Assembly (NCBI GenBank): GCA_003565575.1
Contig: PXBV01000279.1
Span: forward strand, 1 to 5,303
Direction of reading: 5' to 3'
Origin: Psychroflexus sp.
GTDB lineage: Bacteria > Bacteroidota > Bacteroidia > Flavobacteriales > Flavobacteriaceae
Length of the DNA: 5,303 nucleotides
Shown: positions 1 through 4,349 of the stretch, one piece after another
Position numbering within the stretch: the stretch's first letter is position 1
Layout of the letters: each line of letters opens with the position of its first letter
Translations under genes and position numbers: made by a program
The notes under the pieces: model-generated
The model's input: only the letters and a program-made list of their open reading frames with translations
Told to the model about the DNA's origin: nothing
The model's database searches: none

Positions 1-237
1 CTTTTGTTAAATCCTGCCATATCGGAAAATTGGGAAGGATTTACAGTAGATCTGCTTTTGGATGATCATGCCACAAAGTATCATATAGAGATTATGAACC
101 CAGACAAGCTTCAAAGCGGGCTACTTGCGGGAACTGTAGATGGCGTTGAAGCTCGATTTGATGAAGCACCTGCGAAAATTTTGTTGTACAAAGATGGAAA
201 ACAGCATCAAATTCGTTTAGCTATAATTGAAGCTTAA
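1..237 (+). CDS. C-terminal fragment of a GH94-type phosphorylase / cyclic beta-glucan synthase-like protein
   Basis: The reading frame is open from the first base and ends at TAA 235-237, so this is the 3' end of a gene that begins upstream; the TTG at 4 is internal, not a start. The 78 visible residues begin LLLNPAISENWEGF and continue with a beta-rich pattern (YHIEIMNPD, then TVDGVEA, then YKDGKQHQIRLAI). From memory this matches the C-terminal cap of glycoside hydrolase family 94 proteins, where a P-x-I-P-x-x-W-x-G-F motif is followed by Y-x-I-x-V-x-N-P, V-D-G and a final D-G-x-x-H-x-V strand. GH94 enzymes phosphorolyse beta-glucosides such as cellobiose, or form the phosphorylase module of cyclic beta-1,2-glucan synthases. 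The catalytic domain lies outside the window, so substrate and total size cannot be judged. The family call rests on the C-terminal pattern alone. Confidence 0.6.
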   Translation, partial: LLLNPAISENWEGFTVDLLLDDHATKYHIEIMNPDKLQSGLLAGTVDGVEARFDEAPAKILLYKDGKQHQIRLAIIEA

Positions 238-479
238 GGGCGTAATTTATATATTGAAGTGAAGAACAATCTGCCAACATCAAACTGCCACGAGTTGCGG
301 TTTAGTGGTTAAACCATTTATCATTTAAAATTGCCGTAATAAAATGCCCTTTTTCCCTTTCTATTTTATTATAAAAATAAATCATAAATAAGGCTATGCT
401 TTATTTTTGTAACTTATATAAAGAAAAAAAAGTTGACAAGAATTTTGGGTGTTTTTAGAAACTGAAAGTTTAAGCACCT
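238..479. other. Gene-free spacer downstream of the GH94-type gene
   Basis: No credible coding frame is visible on either strand. Two overlapping weak hairpins lie just after the upstream stop: AAACTGC (282-288) with GCGGTTT (297-303, one G-U pair), and GGTTTA (299-304) with TAAACC (310-315). Neither is followed directly by a T-run, so neither is a convincing terminator, although they sit where one would be expected. The rest is very AT-rich. A TATTTTTG at 402-409 fits the Bacteroidota -7 box pattern TAnnTTTG, but no matching -33 TTTG is seen at the right distance. Confidence 0.4.
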
Positions 480-485
480 TTGCCA

Positions 486-918
486 ATGGTCATAGAATTA
501 GACTTTATATCAGAAACACCAAAAAAAGAAGAAAAAATAACACCTAAATTAGACGATAAACGTCTTGATAAGATTGATGATATTTCAAGAAATTTTATCA
601 CATCATTGAAGGCTGAAAACTTTAAGGATGCCAAAAACTATTTATCGGATTTAATAATTGACCAAGTAACAGACAAACAACTTAAAGCACTAACATCTCA
701 TAACAGATTTTGACTGAGAACTTGAATTAACTTATAGTGGAATACAAATGGCACTAAATGTAGAAGCTATTACAATTCTTCAGTTTAAATATAAATATGA
801 CCAAGATAGCCCACCAAAAGAAATGATTAAAATCATTTTCGATGACAATAATACGATTGTCGGAATTAAACCTTTAAAAATGCAAAACTCATGGAAAAAA
901 ACTGCTACCAACAGCTAA
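486..918 (+). pseudogene. Disrupted DUF3887/NTF2-like small protein gene
   Basis: Two fragments in different frames appear to belong to one ancestral gene. The first (ATG 486, or TTG 480, to TGA 711-713) encodes a charged N-terminus and then helices around DDISRNFITSLKAENFKDAK and a YLSDLIIDQVTDKQLKAL stretch. The second runs in the next frame from about 718 to TAA 916-918: ELELTYSGIQMALNVEA, then TILQFKYKYD, PPKEMIKIIFDD and NNTIVGIKPL. Helix pair followed by a curved sheet ending in D-x-x-x-x-I-x-G-I is the order of DUF3887 / NTF2-like proteins, which are usually small secreted or lipid-anchored proteins of unknown role. Dropping one T from the TTTT at 708-711 restores Phe-Asp, and one stop (TGA 715-717, perhaps once CGA) then separates it from Glu-Leu-Glu. 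No signal peptide is visible, so the 5' end may also be lost. The second fragment could be read as a 56-residue ORF from ATG 748, but it is only half a fold. Confidence 0.65.
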
Positions 919-960
919 TTTTTCCTTTCCTCCCTATGACGCTCTTTAATTACTCGTGAA

Positions 961-1018
961 AAAAAATGTTGAACTGAATACTAAGAGATCTTAAAACTCA
1001 GCAAACATTCAACTTTTT
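961..1018 (+). terminator. Nested hairpin, possible (bidirectional) terminator
   Basis: An outer stem pairs GTTGAA (968-973) with TTCAAC (1008-1013). It is extended by AAAAA (962-966) against TTTTT (1014-1018) with one bulged T. Inside are CTGA (974-977) with TCAG (998-1001) and TAAG (982-985) with CTTA (990-993). The T-run after the right arm and the A-run before the left arm would suit termination in either direction. It lies about 45 bp after the DUF3887-like pseudogene. The stem is AT-rich and weak, so the call is tentative. Confidence 0.4.
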
Positions 1019-1210
1019 GGGTTTATCGTTCTTTTAGATGTTTTCTTTTTAGTGGTTAGATTGGGTGTTTCATTTTTTTACATATTTCTTCTCAATTTTA
1101 ACTAAAATAATTAATATCGTAGTAAATTGATAAAACTTAAAACAAAAGTACTTGTAAATATTCATCTAATCTGGCTAATTTTAGAGATGAAGTTTGGGGG
1201 TATAAACAAG
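1019..1210. other. Gene-free AT-rich spacer before mazEF
   Basis: I see no credible protein gene, tRNA or clear repeat on either strand. A 21-codon open stretch on the minus strand, ending near the hairpin with a Lys/Thr/Ser-rich tail, could be the very end of a lost gene but is too short to support. The base composition is close to that of the other spacers in the window. Confidence 0.4.
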
Positions 1211-1224
1211 TTGGCATTAATACT
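1211..1224. repeat. Left copy of an imperfect inverted repeat flanking mazEF
   Basis: TTGGCATTAATACT here matches the reverse complement of AGTACTAATGCCAA at 1884-1897 in 13 of 14 positions. The two copies bracket the mazEF operon. The right copy directly abuts the 3' end of the group II intron remnant. A pair this similar could arise by chance in 5 kb, so the arrangement rather than the match itself is what makes it notable. Confidence 0.35.
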
Positions 1225-1233
1225 GAAAAAAAC

Positions 1234-1267
1234 TTTGTGGGACATAATAAAAGTTGTTACATTGTAA
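1234..1267 (+). promoter_or_regulatory. Putative mazEF promoter with overlapping palindromic operators
   Basis: TTTG at 1234-1237 and TACATTG at 1258-1264 are 20 bp apart, close to the Bacteroidota promoter pattern TTTG-N19-TAnnTTTG (one T short in the second box). Transcription would begin near 1270, leaving a leader of about 13 nt before ATG 1284. Two palindromes overlap it. AACTTT (1231-1236) and AAAGTT (1250-1255) bracket the spacer, and TTACA-T-TGTAA (1257-1267) sits on the -7 box. MazE-type antitoxins repress their own operons through palindromes in such positions, so these are candidate operators. That role is inferred from position only. Confidence 0.55.
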
Positions 1268-1283
1268 TTATAAAAAATTAGAT

Positions 1284-1529
1284 ATGGAGACAGCTATTAT
1301 AAAAATAGGAAATTCTAAAGGTCTGCGTTTAAGTAAGACAATTCTAGAAAAGTACAACATAAAAGACAAAGTTGAAATGATTTTAGAAAAAGGACAAATA
1401 ATTCTAAAACCCATTGACAAGCCGAGAAATAATTGGGAAAAAGCATTTAGAGAAATGAATGCTAATAATGATGATGAGCTATTACTAGACGATGTTTTTG
1501 ACGATGAAAATTTCGAAGAATGGAATTAA
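1284..1529 (+). CDS. mazE: MazE-family antitoxin (AbrB/SpoVT-type DNA-binding fold)
   Basis: This 81-residue protein is the antitoxin of the adjacent MazF and should neutralise it by direct binding and, with it, repress the operon. Residues 1-46 form the swapped-hairpin AbrB/MazE domain: METAIIKIGNSKGLRLSK is the hallmark start (G-N-S-x-G, then R/L-S-K), followed by a short helix (ILEKYNI), then KVEMILEKGQIILKPI. A link motif PRNNWEKAFREM (47-58) is typical of MazE. The tail (59-81) is highly acidic (DDELLLDD, FDDENFEEW) and is expected to be flexible until it lies across the MazF RNA-binding groove. ATG 1284 is chosen because the family begins at this Met; the upstream TTG at 1254 would put promoter sequence inside the gene. 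The end overlaps mazF by 10 bp (1520-1529), which suggests translational coupling. Confidence 0.9.
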   Translation: METAIIKIGNSKGLRLSKTILEKYNIKDKVEMILEKGQIILKPIDKPRNNWEKAFREMNANNDDELLLDDVFDDENFEEWN

Positions 1530-1855
1530 AACAATATTCAATTGTACTGGTAAATCTTAACCCAATCCCGAAAGTAATCGGGAGAAGTGAAATAAAAAAA
1601 ACTCGCCCTTGTGTAATTCTATCACCAAATGAAATTAACAAGTTCTTAAAAACTGTCGTTGTGGCTCCAATGACGACTAACCTGAAAAAATATCCGACAA
1701 GAATAAATGTAAAACATAACGGTAAAAATGGAATGATTGCGATTAATCAAATTTGGACAATTGACAAGACTCGAATTTTAAAAAGATTTGACCGATTAAC
1801 GAAATCTGAGATAGCAGATTGTAAAAGTATAATTAAAGAAACTTTTGTTGACTAA
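1520..1855 (+). CDS. mazF: MazF-family endoribonuclease toxin
   Basis: This 111-residue protein is a PemK/MazF-type mRNA interferase that cleaves single-stranded RNA at short sequence motifs and arrests translation. Visible signatures are the first strand YSIVLVNLNP (6-15), KTRPCVILSP (27-36) with the conserved catalytic Arg29 after the beta1-beta2 loop, VVVAPMTTN (46-54) with the conserved Thr52/Thr53, YPTRI (58-62), and NGMIAINQIWTIDKTRI (70-86), which is the G-x-x-x-x-x-Q-I-x-x-x-D core. Length and motif order are normal, and no key residue is missing, so the toxin is probably active. One oddity is the beta1-beta2 loop: it reads NPIPKVIGRSEI where relatives I recall read NP-x-x-GSEI. It is about four to five residues longer, and its DNA is a palindrome (1566-1583). 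It overlaps mazE by 10 bp. The RNA target motif cannot be told from sequence. Confidence 0.92.
   Translation: MELKQYSIVLVNLNPIPKVIGRSEIKKTRPCVILSPNEINKFLKTVVVAPMTTNLKKYPTRINVKHNGKNGMIAINQIWTIDKTRILKRFDRLTKSEIADCKSIIKETFVD
1566..1583. repeat. In-frame palindrome TCCCGA-N6-TCGGGA inside mazF
   Basis: TCCCGA (1566-1571) and TCGGGA (1578-1583) are perfect complements around AAGTAA. The palindrome encodes MazF residues 16 to 22, the stretch that looks inserted in the beta1-beta2 loop. A related palindrome, CCCGA-N4-TCGGG, lies at 2258-2271 in the decayed intron protein gene. Similar short G+C-rich palindromes are, from memory, scattered through flavobacterial genomes. Confidence 0.55.
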
Positions 1856-1883
1856 ATCTGAATGAGAAACAAACTCTGAAAAA

Positions 1884-1897
1884 AGTACTAATGCCAA
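1884..1897. repeat. Right copy of the imperfect inverted repeat flanking mazEF
   Basis: AGTACTAATGCCAA pairs with 1211-1224 (13 of 14). Read on the minus strand it is the sequence directly following the predicted intron 3' end (CTACTCGAT, with T at 1897), so it would be the 3' exon flank of the old intron insertion. Confidence 0.35.
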
Positions 1898-2002
1898 TCG
1901 AGTAGACGGCTCCGCCAGTAACTGACGGAGTGCGCCTCTCACACCACCGTGCCCTTCGATCATGCTCAGGATAAACCAAGCGGTTCTCGTACTGGGAGGT
2001 TC
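1897..2002 (-). ncRNA. Group II intron domains V and VI (interrupted)
   Basis: On the minus strand GAACCTCCCAGTACG (from 2002) followed by GAGAACCG corresponds to the 5' arm and loop of domain V, and ACGGTGGTG (1950-1942) to its 3' arm. TGTGAGAGGCGCACTCC then opens domain VI, whose hairpin is at 1930-1910 (ten possible pairs, one G-U), and CTACTCGAT closes the intron. About 26 nt resembling a dispersed repeat (1952-1976) sit where the short tip of domain V should be closed. The 5' arm has also lost the usual sequence facing ACGGTGG. The ribozyme core is therefore inactive. Confidence 0.75.
1952..1976. repeat. CCCTTCGA...CTCAGG dispersed-repeat-like insert in domain V
   Basis: CCCTTCGATCATGCTCAGG followed by ATAAA resembles a short repeat I recall as common in bacterial genomes, including Bacteroidota (CCCTTCGAC-N-N-CGCTCAGGG with a purine-rich tail). 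It splits the two arms of domain V, replacing about four bases expected there. The resemblance is from memory. Confidence 0.5.
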
Positions 2003-2125
2003 GTATTATCAGAACTTCACTTTATGGCAGTAGTATAGCATTGGCTCATAACCTCTGAGTTGCAAGCGTTTTACCGTTATTGTCGTTTTCAAGATTGGAC
2101 TTTGGGCTACTGCCCAGCCACCCAT

Positions 2126-2174
2126 TATTCATTCTTGCTGATTTTTAATTGTATTCATGAATTCGTTCCTCATT
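2126..2174. repeat. 49-nt insertion in the intron protein remnant with near-direct repeats at its ends
   Basis: The insertion interrupts the codons between SRTR (ending at 2175) and MGGWAVAQ (from 2125). Plus-strand TCATTCTTG (2129-2137) and TCATTTCTTG (2170-2179) are near-direct repeats at its two ends. It contains the palindrome ATTCATGAAT. It could be a small insertion with target duplication or a local duplication; no coding content. Confidence 0.45.
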
Positions 2175-2257
2175 TCTTGTTCGACTCCAAGCATAAGCTT
2201 GACTTTGGTTTACTCCTAAACGAATGAGGTTTTTACGTTTTTGCTCTGGCTTTTTCT

Positions 2258-2271
2258 CCCGAAATCTCGGG
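2258..2271. repeat. Palindrome CCCGA-N4-TCGGG
   Basis: CCCGA (2258-2262) and TCGGG (2267-2271) form a five-pair stem with a four-base loop. It sits in the intron protein remnant, where relatives encode a Trp-x-x-Trp-Lys-Lys-Pro junction, and shifts the frame. It resembles the palindrome in mazF at 1566-1583. Confidence 0.5.
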
Positions 2272-2337
2272 GCCTAATACGATATCGTAGTCTGTTTCTA
2301 CTTTCAAGTAATTTATCCAGCTCCATTAAGCAGGATA

Positions 2338-2437
2338 TTTGACAGCAGAAGGCTAAAAGGAGAGCCTACATTTTTGGGAAAACCTACAAAAAGAAATTAA
2401 AAATGAAATCTGATGGAATATTAATCTAAAATGAATT
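2338..2437. other. Spacer between intron remnant and nhaA
   Basis: No gene is visible. AGGCT (2350-2354) and AGCCT (2363-2367) form a short hairpin followed on the plus strand by ACATTTTT. A palindrome ATGAA-T-TTCAT (2431-2441, extendable to 2429-2443) overlaps the nhaA stop codon but lacks a T-run on the minus strand, so no firm nhaA terminator can be named. Confidence 0.35.
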
Positions 2438-3769
2438 TCATTTAGGATTAGGGGCTTTATTTAACGCATTTTTCAAAATAAAATAACCTAAAAGACCAGC
2501 GATAATAGAAGCTGAAAGAATACCCATCTTAGCTTGATTTTGGTACATTTCATTTTCAAAAGCCAATGAATTTATAAACAAAGACATAGTAAAACCAATG
2601 GCGGCTAAAAAAGAAACTCCAACCAACATTTGTCGGTTCAAATGGGCAGGCATCTTAAGCCAACCTATTTTTAAACCCAAATAGGATAATCCAAAAACTC
2701 CAAAAAACTTTCCAACCAAAAGTCCAAACATCACACCAAGAGAGACTGGGCTCAAAAGCATCTCAAGCCAATCTTGCTCAAGAACAACACCAGCATTGAC
2801 TAAAGCAAAAACAGGCATTACCACAAAAAGTACAAAACTATGCATGCTATGTTCTAAATTTTGAAGTGGGGATATAGAATAACTGGAAAGACGTTTGATT
2901 TCTCCAATGATGTTTTCTTCTTCAAAAGACAGTAAGAATTGTTGATGCGAGGTGCTTTTTGCTTTTTTAAGCTTTTCTTTTAGAATATTGATTTTATCTA
3001 TATAAACTTCTTTATCAATACGCCGCGTTGCCGGTATGGTAAAGGCTACCAAAACCGCAGCAATAGTTGCGTGAACTCCAGAGAGCAGAAAAGCTAACCA
3101 AACACCACCAATGCCAACAATACCATAGATAACAACACTTCTCACACCCAACCGGTTAAATCCATAAAGTACACCCAAAAGCATAAAACCGATCATCAAG
3201 TGTATAGAAGAAATATCTGATGTATAAAACAAGGCTACAACTGCCACTGCTCCAATATCGTCTATAATAGCTAAAGCGGTAAGAAAAACTTTTAATTGTA
3301 TTGGAACTTTTGAGCCAAGCAGATATAGTATACCTAGAGCAAAAGCAATATCTGTTGCCATGGGAATACCCCAACCGTTGAGGCTTTCTGAACTCCCATT
3401 TAAATTGAAATACATATAGATGATAGCTGGAAATAACAACCCACCTATGGCAGCAACAATTGGCATGATCACATTTTTAGGCTTAGACAGCTCTCCTGCA
3501 ATAAGCTCTCGTTTTAATTCCAAGCCTACAACAAAAAAGAAAATGGACATTAGGCCATCATTTATCCAGAGTAAGAGAGTTTTATACACTCTCAAATCCG
3601 CAATAGTAAAACCAATTTCTTGGTATAAAACAGCTTTAAAAAAAGGATAAATGGGAGAGTTTGCTATTAACAATGCTAAAAAAGCTGAAAACAAAAGCAA
3701 ATAAGAGCTAAAGGAGCTCTTTTTTACAAATCCTAAAATAGGCTGAAGAAATTGATTATTTAAAATCAT
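2438..3769 (-). CDS. nhaA: Na+/H+ antiporter NhaA
   Basis: This 443-residue inner-membrane protein exchanges sodium (or lithium) for protons, using the proton gradient to expel Na+ and to hold internal pH in salty or alkaline conditions. Around a dozen hydrophobic segments span the chain. Diagnostic stretches are ATDIAFALGILYLLGS (138-153) with Asp140, ALAIIDDIGAVAVVALFYT (165-183) with the paired ion-binding Asp170/Asp171, and VGKFFG (352-357) with Lys354; these match Asp133, Asp163/Asp164 and Lys300 of E. coli NhaA. IGFTMSLFINSLAF (391-404) is also conserved. It is longer than the 388-residue E. coli protein mainly because of a charged hydrophilic loop at about 250-305 (EKLKKAK, SFEEENIIGEIKR), which I believe is common in Bacteroidota forms. 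ATG at 3769-3767 is the natural start. All key residues are present. It appears monocistronic, transcribed towards the intron remnant. Confidence 0.97.
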   Translation of the reverse strand: MILNNQFLQPILGFVKKSSFSSYLLLFSAFLALLIANSPIYPFFKAVLYQEIGFTIADLRVYKTLLLWINDGLMSIFFFVVGLELKRELIAGELSKPKNVIMPIVAAIGGLLFPAIIYMYFNLNGSSESLNGWGIPMATDIAFALGILYLLGSKVPIQLKVFLTALAIIDDIGAVAVVALFYTSDISSIHLMIGFMLLGVLYGFNRLGVRSVVIYGIVGIGGVWLAFLLSGVHATIAAVLVAFTIPATRRIDKEVYIDKINILKEKLKKAKSTSHQQFLLSFEEENIIGEIKRLSSYSISPLQNLEHSMHSFVLFVVMPVFALVNAGVVLEQDWLEMLLSPVSLGVMFGLLVGKFFGVFGLSYLGLKIGWLKMPAHLNRQMLVGVSFLAAIGFTMSLFINSLAFENEMYQNQAKMGILSASIIAGLLGYFILKNALNKAPNPK

Positions 3770-3832
3770 AATTCAAGAGATTAAAATGAATTTAGGTTTT
3801 ATCAATTTTTAAACCATTTTATTCAACATATA

Positions 3833-3869
3833 AACTATGTATAGTTAATTATTTGATAATTCAATAATT
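3833..3869. promoter_or_regulatory. Two adjacent inverted repeats upstream of nhaA
   Basis: AACTAT-GT-ATAGTT (3833-3846) is directly followed by AATTATT (3847-3853) with its complement AATAATT (3863-3869) around a 9-nt spacer. They lie 64 to 100 bp before the nhaA start codon. This is a plausible place for a regulator to bind near the nhaA promoter. A possible -33 TTTG lies just upstream on the minus strand, but its -7 box is poor. No regulator gene is in the window and the region is AT-rich, so the regulatory role is a guess. Confidence 0.3.
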
Positions 3870-4070
3870 ACAAAGACTAAAAATCTCTTTCTGCATATTG
3901 ATGATAAACATTGTAGCTATCATTGAATTAAGGTAGTTGTGAATATTTTGAATTTTATTGAGGTAGATTTTATCAGAATACGTTTTGCGTTGAGTAGATC
4001 TTTATCAATTGTCAACTATATTACACATTCTGAAATGGTTCTATCTGATTGAATCATTTTAAAAAAAAAG
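3870..4070. other. Gene-free spacer between nhaA promoter region and structured element
   Basis: AT-rich sequence with frequent stops in all frames. I see no protein gene, tRNA or clear repeat. It ends in a run of nine to ten A bases (about 4061-4069) directly before the structured element at 4071. Confidence 0.4.
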
Positions 4071-4250
4071 AGCGATGCGTGAAGGATGGAAGTGAAAATC
4101 CCGAAGGCTTTTTGCTTAGCCAAAGCTGCTGTATGGTGGCGATTTTATGAGCCAACAGATGGCTTGCTTAGGCTTAGCAAAAAATGAGGAATTGAAACGA
4201 ACAGCCTGGCTCCCGACCTCTCCAACCTTGCGTTGGGAGGGAGCACGCCC
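4071..4250 (+). ncRNA. Candidate structured RNA / conserved flavobacterial intergenic element
   Basis: This stretch is richer in G+C than its surroundings, has no open frame of note, and folds strongly. TTTTTGCTTAGCC (4109-4121) pairs with GGCTTAGCAAAAA (4171-4183) in 12 of 13 positions. Inside this, AGCCA (4150-4154) pairs with TGGCT (4160-4164) around a five-base loop. A second arm follows: GCTCCC (4209-4214) with GGGAGC (4239-4244), enclosing CCAAC (4222-4226) with GTTGG (4232-4236). Before and after the first arm are GGATGGAAGTGAAAATCCCG and GAGGAATTGAAACGAACAGC, and the element ends with CACGCCC. From memory, this order (ATGGAAGxGxAAATCC, variable hairpin, GGAATTGxAxCGxAxAGCC, hairpin, ACGCCC) recurs between genes in Flavobacteriia. 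It may be a known Bacteroidota RNA motif such as Flavo-1, which I cannot confirm. Strand is chosen from that remembered pattern. It could alternatively be a transcribed repeat. Confidence 0.55.
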
Positions 4251-4349
4251 CAATCATCACTTCGTTGCATAGTTTCTTTTCTTCTCTATTTTAAGATAGT
4301 AAAGTATAATAGGCTTGCTTTTTTCTAACTTTAAGTTGACAGTAGGCGT
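4251..4349. other. Short spacer after the structured element and downstream of the crotonase gene
   Basis: This stretch lies at the 3' side of both the structured element (+) and the crotonase gene (-). Short palindromes occur (AACTT-T-AAGTT at 4327-4337, and CTAT...ATAG near 4287), but none has a proper T-tract on the minus strand, so no terminator is called. Confidence 0.35.

Larger units (their letters stand above)
1897..2337 (-). mobile_element. Degenerate 3' remnant of a group II intron
   Basis: Read on the minus strand, this stretch contains the C-terminus of an intron-encoded reverse transcriptase/maturase in fragments (2337-2009). Recognisable intron RNA domains V and VI (2002-1897) follow, ending in CTACTCGAT. 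The order protein C-terminus, then DV, then DVI, then intron end is that of bacterial group II introns. Domains I-III, the reverse transcriptase core and most of the maturase domain are absent: beyond about 2337 there is only spacer, then nhaA. The piece also carries a 49-nt insertion, a CCCGA palindrome and a break within domain V. It cannot splice or move. The left boundary is well placed; the right boundary is where similarity fades and is approximate. Confidence 0.8.
2009..2337 (-). pseudogene. C-terminal remains of a group II intron reverse transcriptase/maturase (LtrA type)
   Basis: Three minus-strand pieces in different frames line up with the end of group II intron-encoded proteins. 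From about 2337: MELDKLLESRNRLRYRI, like the LDxWLRNRLRYCIW of relatives (maturase domain X). From 2252 to 2175: KKPEQKRKNLIRLGV followed by NQSQAYAWSRTR. From 2125 to the TGA at 2009-2011: MGGWAVAQSPILKTTITVKR, LQLRGYEPMLYYCHKVKF. The last two are the classic KKPExRxKNLIRLG ... SRTRMGGWAVAQSPIL ending, split by a 49-nt insertion (2126-2174) that brings in a stop. The first join is shifted by a CCCGA palindrome at 2258-2271. The reverse transcriptase domain is missing. In life such proteins bind the intron RNA, help splicing and copy it into new sites; this one is dead. Confidence 0.82.

Noticed and set aside
301..1070. Direct repeats TTTAGTGGTTA (301-311, 1048-1058) and TTGGGTGTTT (445-454, 1061-1070) around the DUF3887-like pseudogene
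   Set aside because: Matches of 10-11 bp are expected several times by chance in an AT-rich 5-kb window, and neither repeat extends further.
1003..1080. Small minus-strand open stretch ending in a Lys/Thr/Ser-rich tail
   Set aside because: About 21 codons with no start codon and no recognisable family.
1205..1260. attC-like integron site upstream of mazEF
   Set aside because: Several short arms (ACAAGTT, AACTTTGT, AAAGTTG) can pair, but neither end fits the RYYYAAC / GTTRRRY core sites, and no integrase is in the window.
1254..1283. Longer mazE start at TTG 1254
   Set aside because: It would add ten residues not seen in MazE proteins and would place the start inside the predicted promoter; ATG 1284 begins the conserved domain.
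3420..3650. Plus-strand open frame opposite nhaA
   Set aside because: It lies wholly within the well-supported nhaA coding sequence on the other strand and has no recognisable product; the same applies to the frames opposite the crotonase gene.
3870..4070. Possible gene remnant in the spacer before the structured element
   Set aside because: Short open pieces exist in several frames, but none resembles a known protein and stops are frequent.
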